Assembly: GCA_037442385.1 (NCBI GenBank)
Contig: JBBIQJ010000149.1
Coordinates: 1 to 6,215 of the forward strand
Direction of reading: 5' to 3'
Length of the DNA stretch: 6,215 nucleotides
Source of the DNA: LDYB01 sp037442385
Lineage (GTDB): Bacteria; Armatimonadota; Fimbriimonadia; Fimbriimonadales; GBS-DC
Shown: positions 1 to 5,511 of the stretch, piece after piece
Numbering within the stretch: position 1 is the first letter of the stretch
How the letters are laid out: the number at the start of each line of letters is the position of its first letter
The notes under the pieces: generated by a model
Told to the model about the DNA's origin: nothing
The model's input: only the letters and a program-made list of their open reading frames with translations
Database searches by the model: none
Made by a program: the position numbers and the translations under genes

Positions 1-737
1 ATTGCCACTGTCAGGTAGGCCTTGCCCTCGCGCAGGTAGCGGGGCAGTAGCCAGCCCAGAAAACGGCGCGTCTCTTTGAGAAACTGGCGCGTCTCCTTAT
101 CCTTCAGCACATAGTCCCGCACGGCTGGCTCCGTACCGGGCAGCGGCTTCAGCTCAGGCACATAGTGCGGATTGCGCAAAAAGCGCACATCCAGCACCAG
201 ATCCGCATCGGCTGGCACACCATGCTTGAAACCAAACGAGACCACGCGCACGCGCATCGGCGCAGGGGGGCTTCCAGTGCCGTAGCGGGCGCGTATCTCC
301 TGACGCAAATCCTGAGGGCGAAACAGGGTGGTATCCAATACGCAGTCGGCAATCGCGCGCAGGGGCGCCAGCAGCACACGCTCCCGCTGGAGCGCCTTTT
401 CCAGATTCGGCTCCTGCTCCGCCAGCGGATGCGGACGGCGGGTCTCCTTGAAACGGCGTAGCAACACCTCATCGGTACAGTCCAGAAACAGAACCTCGAC
501 AGGAAGCCCCTCCTGCTTCATCTGCATCAGAGTCTGCTCGGCGGTGTCCAGAGGCTCGCGGGCGCGGGTGTCCACCACCACCGCGACATCCCGACACCCC
601 TGCGCATAGGCTCGCATCTGCGTCAGCATCGAGGGGGGCAGGTTATCCACGCAGAAGTAGCCGATGTCCTCCAGCGTTTGCAACGCGAGCGTCTTCCCCG
701 CGCCTGAAACCCCTGTGACCACCACCAGCCGACCCAT
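1..737 (-). CDS. rapZ: RapZ / YvcJ-family P-loop RNase adapter protein, C-terminus beyond window
   Basis: The minus-strand frame is open from the left edge to an ATG at 737-735, giving 245 visible codons of a family that is usually about 285-290 residues. Residues 9-16 (GVSGAGKT) are a Walker A motif, followed by the family signature EDIGYFCVDNLP at about 23-34. A DCTDEVLLRRFKETRRPHPL block and SFGFKHG (167-173) are also characteristic. The window ends just where the conserved CTGG-type C-terminal motif would begin. RapZ is a nucleotide-binding cytoplasmic protein; in enterobacteria it presents the sRNA GlmZ to RNase E and so controls glucosamine-6-phosphate synthesis. Other bacteria keep the family without that sRNA, so the target here is unknown. 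AGGAGG lies 7 nt before the ATG, and the upstream gene stops 2 nt before it, so the start is well supported and translation is probably coupled. In many genomes the next gene is yvcK/glmR; that cannot be seen here. Confidence 0.95.
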   Translation of the reverse strand, partial: MGRLVVVTGVSGAGKTLALQTLEDIGYFCVDNLPPSMLTQMRAYAQGCRDVAVVVDTRAREPLDTAEQTLMQMKQEGLPVEVLFLDCTDEVLLRRFKETRRPHPLAEQEPNLEKALQRERVLLAPLRAIADCVLDTTLFRPQDLRQEIRARYGTGSPPAPMRVRVVSFGFKHGVPADADLVLDVRFLRNPHYVPELKPLPGTEPAVRDYVLKDKETRQFLKETRRFLGWLLPRYLREGKAYLTVA

Positions 738-739
738 TC

Positions 740-1252
740 TCACGCCTCCTCGCCTCGAGTTCGCGGCGCTCCGAACACCAGCGACGCCACCAGCCCCTGC
801 ACCAGACCCACCAGCCCGCCAACCGTGAACACAGGGAGCCGCTGCTGGATCAGATACCCCGCAAACACCTGCTCATTCAGCAGGTAGAGCAGGTAGAAGG
901 TCAGGATGCTGGCAATCATGCTCAACACCATCAACCGTCCCCATAGCCGCCTGCGGAATGCCAGCGCGCCCGCTCCCACAAACAACGCAACGGGCAGGCT
1001 CATCAGCGCGCTCATGCTCAACGATTCCACCCAATACATGCTGGGTTGCACATCCAGCGCGACCACCAGCCACTCAGCACGGCTGTAGGGCGGCTCGCGG
1101 TCCACCACCTCTGCGCCGTAGCGGTCTTCAAAACGGGTCTCCAGCTGCGTGCGCAGGCGATCCAGCCCCCACAACAGTCCAAAGTGAACCGCAGTTAGCA
1201 GCACATAGACCCCAATCCACAGCGCCAGCCCACGCAAAAAGCGACCCAGCAT
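740..1252 (-). CDS. Unrecognised four-helix membrane protein in the rapZ operon
   Basis: This is a 170-residue protein that I do not recognise. Hydrophobic segments at about residues 8-28, 80-100, 108-126 and 141-163 suggest four membrane helices. A polar, charged stretch at about 30-78 (rich in Arg, Glu and Asp) lies between the first two helices. The C-terminus is short and charged. The ATG follows the yvlD-like stop by only 3 nt, and its own TGA is 2 nt before the rapZ start, so it belongs to the same transcript. Upstream of the ATG is a weak purine-rich stretch (AAGAGG). The spacing on both sides, the hydrophobic N-terminus and the intact frame make this a real gene. Its function and link to RapZ are unknown; co-transcription is the only clue. 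Confidence 0.8.
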   Translation of the reverse strand: MLGRFLRGLALWIGVYVLLTAVHFGLLWGLDRLRTQLETRFEDRYGAEVVDREPPYSRAEWLVVALDVQPSMYWVESLSMSALMSLPVALFVGAGALAFRRRLWGRLMVLSMIASILTFYLLYLLNEQVFAGYLIQQRLPVFTVGGLVGLVQGLVASLVFGAPRTRGEEA

Positions 1253-1255
1253 GTT

Positions 1256-1633
1256 CTATCGCCTCTTCTCGTCCTCGTCGCCCAGCAAAACCCCCGATAG
1301 AATCGCGTTAATCAGCCCTAACACCAGCGAACCGTAGAGCGCCGCCCAGAAGTTGCCCACCCGAAAGTTAAACGGCGCAAGCGCAAACACCAGCCAGAAC
1401 AGAATCGTGTTCACCAGAAGCCCCACCAGCCCCAGCGTCAGGCAGTTCAGGGGCATCAGCGCCCAGCGTAAGGCAGGGCGTATCAGCGCGTTCACAAGCC
1501 CCAGCAGAATCGCCATAATCAGGTTGTCCTGCCAGTGCGGACTGGGTTTCATATCCAGCCCGAACGCCTGCCCGCTCCAGAAAGTCAGATGCAACGCCAC
1601 TGCGAAAACAACCCATTTCAACAGAAAACGCAT
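1256..1633 (-). CDS. YvlD-like / phage holin family IV membrane protein
   Basis: From the chosen ATG (1633-1631) the protein is 125 residues. It has about four membrane helices and the recognisable run LGLVNALIRPALRW, then a Leu/Gly-rich helix, then NTILFWLVFALAPF and a final helix with GLINAILSG. This pattern matches small proteins annotated as phage holin family (superfamily IV)/YvlD, which are chromosomal integral membrane proteins of unclear function. A holin role is not implied. A longer frame reaches an ATG at 1681, adding 16 residues. I prefer 1633 because the protein then starts MRFLLKW directly before helix one, and a TATAAT box sits inside the extension. No Shine-Dalgarno precedes either start. 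The gene stops with TAG 3 nt before the next gene of the operon. Confidence 0.85.
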   Translation of the reverse strand: MRFLLKWVVFAVALHLTFWSGQAFGLDMKPSPHWQDNLIMAILLGLVNALIRPALRWALMPLNCLTLGLVGLLVNTILFWLVFALAPFNFRVGNFWAALYGSLVLGLINAILSGVLLGDEDEKRR

Positions 1634-1640
1634 CGGCAAG

Positions 1641-1646
1641 ATTATA
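1641..1646 (-). promoter_or_regulatory. Consensus -10 box for the yvlD-rapZ operon, leaderless geometry
   Basis: The minus strand reads TATAAT exactly, followed by 7 nt and then the ATG at 1633. Transcription would therefore start at or next to the A of the start codon, giving an mRNA with no 5' leader. A -35 box is poor: the best hexamer is TTCCAG with a 15-nt spacer. GGG precedes the box, as it does before TATACT at 6078. This is the only promoter-like sequence seen for the three-gene minus-strand operon. Confidence 0.5.
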
Positions 1647-1719
1647 CCCAGCCCCATACCTCTGGAAGCGGCAGGAATCATGATACTCTAAGCATACTTA
1701 AAGGTAGAGGAGGACAACG

Positions 1720-1818
1720 ATGTTCAACCTTGTTGCAACACGGTGTTCGCTGAGACCTACTCACTTTAGCAGTGTGCGGGGGGGGCAACATGACACAAAA
1801 ATCCCCGCTGTACGATGA
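1720..1818 (+). CDS. Possible leader ORF, or true N-terminus of the sigma-factor gene
   Basis: An ATG at 1720 is preceded by a canonical GAGGAGG with 6-nt spacing, the best ribosome binding site in this region. The frame gives 32 residues and stops at TGA 1816-1818, overlapping the sigma-factor start at 1790. A weak -10-like CATACT lies at 1693-1698. Two readings are possible. It may be a short leader peptide coupled to the sigma gene. Alternatively, the G8 run at 1778-1785 may hold one extra G; with G7 this ORF would fuse in frame with the sigma protein. The peptide itself resembles nothing I know. Confidence 0.25.
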   Translation: MFNLVATRCSLRPTHFSSVRGGQHDTKIPAVR

Positions 1819-2346
1819 CCCGCTGCGCGATCTGCCCCCTGAACTGAAGCGCGCGGTCTGCCAGGCGGTGGCGCACTGCCGCCCGCAGTTCACCCCGCGC
1901 CCCTAGCACTGCGACTGGGAAGAGGAACTCTACCATGAAGCGGCGCTCGCCGCATGGCAGGCATATCTCGCCTATAACCCCACCACAGGCTGCTCGCTCC
2001 ATCAGTGGGGTGCGCTTGTGATCGGGCAGCACCTGAAACGCTTCTGCGACCGCGTATGGGCGAGTGCGAAGCAAGAGTGCGACCCCCCTGCGATGAGGAG
2101 ACAGGCGAATCAGTGGAGTTTGAGGCCCCATCCGCGAGCACGCCGTTCGAGGAGCGCCTGCTCCTGTGCGCCGTTCAGGAAGCGTTGCAAGCGCTTCCCG
2201 AAAAGGACAGACAGATTGCCGAGTGGCGCCTGTTTGAGGAACTCACCGAGCAAGAAATCGCACAGCGGTTGGGCGTCTCGCAGAGAGCCGTGAGCCAGCG
2301 ACTGCAGCGTATTCTCACCACACTGCGCGAGCAACTTGGACGGTAG
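1790..2346 (+). pseudogene. Sigma-70-family RNA polymerase sigma factor, interrupted by TAG and a frameshift
   Basis: If one reads through TAG at 1904-1906 (codon 39) and restores one base at the C6 run 2083-2088, a continuous protein of about 185 residues appears. The middle part (Trp/Leu-rich helices around AAWQAYLAYNPTTG and HLKRFCDRVW) resembles sigma region 2. The end is a clear region 4 helix-turn-helix at about residues 153-174 (TEQEIAQRLGVSQRAVSQRL), preceded by ALPEKDRQIAEWRL. Without repair, translation from 1790 gives 38 residues. Internal starts at 2005 or 2018 give separate pieces, of which only the 2005 frame keeps region 4. C6 to C7 joins CDPP to CDEETGE cleanly. The nonsense codon could come from CAG by one transition. 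Alternatives are slippage-based expression or sequencing error. The ATG at 1790 has only a G8 run as ribosome binding site. Confidence 0.8.
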
Positions 2347-2418
2347 CGGAGCCAATTCCCGCAAAATTCGGACAAATCACGCGCCAAAAGGTTCTAAACG
2401 ATGGCAACGAGGACTACA

Positions 2419-2424
2419 TAAAAT
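2419..2424 (+). promoter_or_regulatory. Possible -10 box (TAAAAT) for the leader ORF
   Basis: TAAAAT matches the TATAAT consensus at 5 of 6 positions and lies 15 nt before the 2440 ATG. Transcription would begin close to the GGGAGG at 2429-2434. No good -35 hexamer is present at 16-18 nt spacing, so this is tentative. It would give the secreted-protein gene a promoter separate from the sigma gene. Confidence 0.3.
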
Positions 2425-2439
2425 TAACGGGAGGCAGAG

Positions 2440-2526
2440 ATGACCACCGTAAACCGAACGGAGAAGGCGTCGTCTCGCAGACCGCTCCGCGGGAGCGGCA
2501 CCCTGATAGGAATCAGCGCTGCTTGA
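2440..2526 (+). CDS. Possible 28-residue small ORF with strong Shine-Dalgarno
   Basis: The ATG at 2440 is preceded by GGGAGG with a 5-nt spacer, much better than chance. The peptide is basic at its centre (RRPLRG) and ends with a mildly hydrophobic GTLIGISAA, then TGA at 2524-2526. I do not recognise it. It lies between the sigma pseudogene and the secreted-protein gene, and it contains a perfect 7-bp hairpin (2482-2498). It could be a regulatory leader peptide for the gene at 2586, a genuine microprotein, or an accident. The ribosome binding site is the main support. Confidence 0.4.
   Translation: MTTVNRTEKASSRRPLRGSGTLIGISAA
2482..2498 (+). other. Perfect hairpin inside the small ORF
   Basis: CCGCTCC at 2482-2488 pairs with GGAGCGG at 2492-2498 around a 3-nt loop (GCG). 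The stem has seven base pairs, six of them G-C. No T run follows, so it is not a simple terminator. Its place within a short translated ORF fits an attenuation-type or pausing element, though GC-rich coding DNA can form such stems by chance. Confidence 0.4.
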
Positions 2527-2534
2527 TCCAATCT

Positions 2535-2566
2535 TACGTTAGGCAGGGGCCCCTCTGCCCAACGTA
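2535..2566 (+). promoter_or_regulatory. Long hairpin 20 nt before the secreted-protein gene
   Basis: TACGTT (2535-2540) pairs with AACGTA (2561-2566). After one A/C mismatch, GGCAG (2542-2546) pairs with CTGCC (2555-2559). Two further inner pairs (one G-T) are possible around a small C-rich loop. The structure ends just before the ribosome binding site GGAGG at 2576-2580. Its placement suggests control of translation or mRNA stability. There is no U-tract, so I do not call it a terminator. Confidence 0.5.
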
Positions 2567-2585
2567 TGCTAATACGGAGGAAATT

Positions 2586-3536
2586 ATGCTTAGGTTAGTG
2601 ATAGTTTGGATGTTTGTCTGCACTTGGGTGCCCATAAGTTTTGCGGAAGATATATTACTCAAGTTCATTAAAAATACAGAAAAATTAGAAAAGTGGTCAA
2701 ATAATAAAAAGTTCGTGTGGAATGTCAATGTATTAGTACGCTTTGAGATGGACGAAGCCGCGTATAAGAATCTGCAAGCGCAGGTTGCAGAGCGCGGCGG
2801 TACTCCTTTAGAGCGCTCCTACGAATATAATTCCCGATTTAAGTTCACAGTTGCACGGAACGCAAACCGTCTGGTTATTGAGGGAAAGGCTACCAACGGT
2901 CGTGTGGACACTCCTTTCTTCCTATACGTCGATGATAAAATGTATGTAGTTGGTACATATCCAGTCTATGCGATTCCCGCAGGTGGCAAGCCAGAATGGA
3001 TATCGGAAGCTTATGTGTTCAGTAGTGAGCGCAATTTAATGCATGACTACCTCTTCCCTCAACCGCTTTTATTTACGGAAACAGGTTATGAATTCTTTTA
3101 TGGTTTACTCGCTTATATCTCTCCTCTTCGATTCTTTTCGGAACAACCGAAGGTCGCTTCACGAGGGAGTTCATACCTAATCAGTGGACGAGGTACCCTT
3201 TTAGGTAGGGCGATCAATCTGTTAATCGATGCTAATACCTCGATAGCAGAGTTATCTTCTTCCAACATTGTAGGAGTATTCAAAAAACACATTAAGTACT
3301 CATTTAGTGATTTTCAAAACCTAGAAGGCGTGAGGCTCTATCGCACACTGCGGTTCGATAAAACGGAGATCTCGCCCGAACAAAGGCGAAGTGTGCATAT
3401 CATTTTTAAACTGGAGAGGATTGATACGCTTGAAAACGAGGAATTAATCCCAGTATTACCTCATGGCTGTCTGGTTTCCGATTTTCGCAGGATAAGCCGA
3501 GAATGGGAAGTTCAGGATTACTCTGATTTTTTTTAA
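2586..3536 (+). CDS. Secreted protein of unknown function, frame lost at a T8 run
   Basis: The start is the ATG at 2586, with GGAGG 5 nt upstream; a longer frame from 2523 lacks a ribosome binding site and would bury the signal peptide. The 316-residue product begins with a signal peptide (residues 1-20, ending ISFA before ED). The mature part is mixed alpha/beta with alternating hydrophobic residues. I see no catalytic motif. The run of strands (RFKFTVARNANRLVIEG, then FLYVDDKMYVV, then IKYSFSDF) loosely recalls LolA/LppX-like periplasmic folds, which is only an impression. The codons are AT-rich compared with every neighbour. The frame ends with Asp-Phe-Phe-TAA at T8 (3527-3534). With seven Ts it would continue into the anchor fragment ending at 3741, giving about 384 residues. 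The product is probably periplasmic or cell-surface. Confidence 0.8.
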   Translation: MLRLVIVWMFVCTWVPISFAEDILLKFIKNTEKLEKWSNNKKFVWNVNVLVRFEMDEAAYKNLQAQVAERGGTPLERSYEYNSRFKFTVARNANRLVIEGKATNGRVDTPFFLYVDDKMYVVGTYPVYAIPAGGKPEWISEAYVFSSERNLMHDYLFPQPLLFTETGYEFFYGLLAYISPLRFFSEQPKVASRGSSYLISGRGTLLGRAINLLIDANTSIAELSSSNIVGVFKKHIKYSFSDFQNLEGVRLYRTLRFDKTEISPEQRRSVHIIFKLERIDTLENEELIPVLPHGCLVSDFRRISREWEVQDYSDFF

Positions 3537-3741
3537 TAGTCCGAAATGGGAAAAAGTGACTCGGTATTCTTGGCAAGGTAGCTTGCCCGACGAAAAACAA
3601 CTTGAGAAGTTAGCCTATCAGCAGGGTAATCTGTTGCCACCTGAGACACCTCGCCGCCGATATTCGCTCTGGATGTTCGTACCCGCGATTGCGCTGTTCG
3701 GGCTGGCGCTCCTGCTGTACCTGCGACGGAAGAAAACATGA
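3537..3741 (+). pseudogene. Separated C-terminal membrane anchor of the secreted protein
   Basis: In the +1 frame relative to the preceding gene, the sequence reads NSPKWEKVTRYSWQG, then a charged stretch. A Pro-rich linker (LLPPETPRRR), a hydrophobic helix of about 20 residues and the tail LRRKKT follow, before TGA at 3739-3741. A GTG at 3556 could start a 61-residue protein on its own, but no Shine-Dalgarno of note precedes it and it would be only a linker plus anchor. The simplest reading is that it is the C-terminus of the signal-peptide protein upstream, giving an exported protein held in the membrane with a short cytoplasmic basic tail. The TGA overlaps the next ATG (ATGA), so the pilin-like gene is translationally coupled. 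Confidence 0.7.
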
Positions 3742-4331
3742 AAAAGGCACGCGCCTTTACACTGGTGGAACTGCTGGTCGTTCTGGGAATCATCGCCTTG
3801 CTGGTGGCGCTGCTGTTCCCAGTGCTTTCAGAAGCGCGCGAGAACGCCCGCGCCAAGCGATGCCTGAGCCAGGTGCGCCAACTCGCCCAGAGTACGCTGA
3901 TGTACCTGAGCGACAGGAGCGATACCTATCCCCTCGCTGCCTATGTCAGCCAGCACAACAGTCAGCCGTGCCTGTTTACGCTCTACCACGAACTAGTTCC
4001 CTACATTCGCGACAAGCAGATTGTGTTATGTCCTTCGGACGCCGCGCCGATGAATGTGGCGCGCGTGTTTACAGAGGTGATGACCCTCTGCCCTGCGATG
4101 GGCTTCCAGCAGAGCAGCTATATGGCGAACTGGTGTCTGTTTGAAGCGGGGACGCTGCCGGGCAATGCGTTTCACCCGCCAATCTATGGCGCGCAGGTGG
4201 AGTTTGCGAGCGAGACCGTGATGTGTTTCGATGGTGGGATGTCGGGTTTGCCGAACTTAACGCCCTACATTCAAGGACGCCATCAGGAGCGGATGCAGGT
4301 GGCGTTTTGTGATGGGAGCGCGAAGAGTTAG
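3738..4331 (+). CDS. Type IV pilin-like / type II secretion pseudopilin with H-X9-DG motif
   Basis: The 197-residue product starts with a class III signal: a basic leader MKKARA, then FTLVELLVVLGIIALL, with the conserved Glu at residue 11 (position 5 after the predicted cut). The cut residue is Ala6 rather than the usual Gly; Ala is tolerated in some prepilins. The N-terminal helix (about 7-30) would anchor the protein in the inner membrane until assembly. Near the end His182 is followed by nine residues and DG (192-193), the H-X9-DG pattern of DUF1559-type prepilin-like proteins, common in Planctomycetota and Armatimonadota. Several Cys residues occur (42, 76, 95, 115, 131, 161, 191, approximately). 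The ATG overlaps the preceding TGA by 4 nt, with GGAAG upstream. The TAG at 4329 may be natural or premature, since the same frame stays open to 4550. Confidence 0.88.
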   Translation: MKKARAFTLVELLVVLGIIALLVALLFPVLSEARENARAKRCLSQVRQLAQSTLMYLSDRSDTYPLAAYVSQHNSQPCLFTLYHELVPYIRDKQIVLCPSDAAPMNVARVFTEVMTLCPAMGFQQSSYMANWCLFEAGTLPGNAFHPPIYGAQVEFASETVMCFDGGMSGLPNLTPYIQGRHQERMQVAFCDGSAKS

Positions 4332-4550
4332 AAGACGCGTCGAGGCTACGGAACCATCATGCGCGGCGACGGGCAGAGCGCCCCGCAGTATTGTCTGGTG
4401 GAGCTTTCGGCGTATTATCGAGGCGAGCAGGTATGCGAGGCGACACTGTTTGGGCTGGCAGGGCGCGATAGACAGGGGCATCCTTGCTGGCGGTGCCCCA
4501 GTCGCCTGCGCGGAAGCGCGTGGTATCTGCAGGGCACATGCGTGAATTAG
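4332..4550 (+). pseudogene. In-frame continuation after the prepilin TAG, possible lost C-terminus
   Basis: Directly after TAG 4329-4331 the same frame runs 72 further codons to TAG 4548-4550. The translation looks protein-like: KTRRGYGTIMRGDG, then SAYYRGEQVCEATLFGLAG, then a Cys/Trp-containing end (CWRCPSRLRGSAWYLQGTC). With the stop replaced, the prepilin would be 270 residues, a usual size for this family. The second stop is 4 nt from the lnt start, which would make the three plus-strand genes one tight operon. If TAG 4329 is natural, this is a 223-nt spacer with a possible 63-residue ORF from ATG 4359, lacking a clear ribosome binding site. I favour the extension moderately. Confidence 0.45.
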
Positions 4551-4554
4551 GCAG

Positions 4555-5511
4555 ATGGGGTGGCTTCTTCTGAGGGGCGTGTTGTGCGCGTGTGCTTTCC
4601 CGCCTGTGGGCTGGCATCCGTTGCTGCTGGCGGCGCCTGCGCTGGCGTTGTGGCGTTTGTATGGGGCGTCGTGGGCGCAAGCGGCGTGGGGTGCGTTCTG
4701 GTGGGGCAGCGGCTACTGGGTCGCGCTCTCCTTGCCTGCGCTTCCCGTGTTTCAACAAAGAGCGTCCGAGTGGGCTGGCGGCGTCGCATGGGCGCTCGCG
4801 CTCTTGTGGATGCTAGGCTGGTGGACTTTGTTCGGCGCTTTGTTGGGTTGGCTTCGGTTGCAGGGCTGGCGGTGGGTGATAGCGTCGGCGTGCCTGTGGA
4901 CTGTGATGAGTTGGGCGCGCAGTCTGGGCGCACTGGGCTTTCCGTGGGGAATGTTCGCAAACGGGCTGGTGGAGACGCCGTTTCTATTGCTGCCAGCGTC
5001 GCTGGGGGGCGCGTGGCTTGTAGAGTGGCTCATCATAGCGTGGAACGGCGCGCTCGCCCTGGCTTTGCGAGGCGAATGGCGCACGGCGGGGACGCTGGCG
5101 GGGCTGATTGTGCTAAGTTGGTTTGGCTACGGCGCGAGCTATCGGCTGTGGACGCCTCCGCCGACAGGCGCGCTGACGGTCGGCGCGACGCACCTGGCGC
5201 CCACGCGTGTCTACTCGCGACAGATTGAGAACGAGCGCTACGAATCGCTCATCCGTACAGCCGCCCAACAGGGCGCGCAGTGGGTGGCGTTTCCCGAAGC
5301 GACAGAGAGCTGTTCGGAAGGCGAGCGCGCGGCGGAGTCATGCGGACGACGCTGGCAGCAGTGGAGCGTGTTGTATAGAGTTCACCTGCTGGTTGGCGCA
5401 AGGATTTCACGCCCTGCGCCTCATACGATATGCAACAGTGCGCTTGTCTACGCGCCTGAGCGGTCGCCCCTACGCTACGACAAGGTAAAGCTGATGGCGT
5501 TCACCGCATAG
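4555..5511 (+). CDS. lnt: Apolipoprotein N-acyltransferase, N-terminal two thirds, ends at premature TAG
   Basis: Lnt moves an acyl chain from a phospholipid to the N-terminal Cys of lipoproteins in the inner membrane, the last step before Lol sorting. The first ~200 residues are membrane helices with family landmarks: FPPVGWHPL near the start, AFWWGSGYW at about 46-55 and LGFPWG in the middle. A carbon-nitrogen-hydrolase (nitrilase) domain follows. WVAFPEA carries Glu248 and YDKVKLM carries Lys310, matching E267 and K335 of the E. coli enzyme. The frame stops at TAG 5509-5511 after 318 residues, just where the family motif (HLVPFGEYVP in E. coli) has Tyr. The catalytic Cys codon lies downstream, so the 318-residue product should be inactive. 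The ATG at 4555 has only a weak AGG nearby, 4 nt after the previous TAG. Confidence 0.9.
   Translation: MGWLLLRGVLCACAFPPVGWHPLLLAAPALALWRLYGASWAQAAWGAFWWGSGYWVALSLPALPVFQQRASEWAGGVAWALALLWMLGWWTLFGALLGWLRLQGWRWVIASACLWTVMSWARSLGALGFPWGMFANGLVETPFLLLPASLGGAWLVEWLIIAWNGALALALRGEWRTAGTLAGLIVLSWFGYGASYRLWTPPPTGALTVGATHLAPTRVYSRQIENERYESLIRTAAQQGAQWVAFPEATESCSEGERAAESCGRRWQQWSVLYRVHLLVGARISRPAPHTICNSALVYAPERSPLRYDKVKLMAFTA

Noticed and set aside
165..472. Open frames of about 100 codons on both strands over rapZ
   Set aside because: They overlap unambiguous rapZ coding sequence; the translations are Arg-rich and have no recognisable motif.
1766..2141. Minus-strand open frames opposite the sigma factor
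   Set aside because: These are antisense shadows in GC-rich DNA. No ribosome binding site or domain is visible, and the plus strand carries sigma-factor sequence.
2523..2585. Upstream extension of the secreted protein from 2523
   Set aside because: It would place the hairpin in coding sequence and bury the signal peptide; the start at 2586 has GGAGG at proper spacing.
4357..5084. Minus-strand open frames opposite the prepilin extension and lnt
   Set aside because: Translations are Pro/Thr/Arg-rich low-complexity, typical of antisense reading of GC-rich genes.
4560..5228. A 222-codon open frame on the plus strand
   Set aside because: It is a shadow of lnt in another frame. The composition is Gly/Val/Arg-rich without any domain, and lnt landmarks are clear in the overlapping frame.
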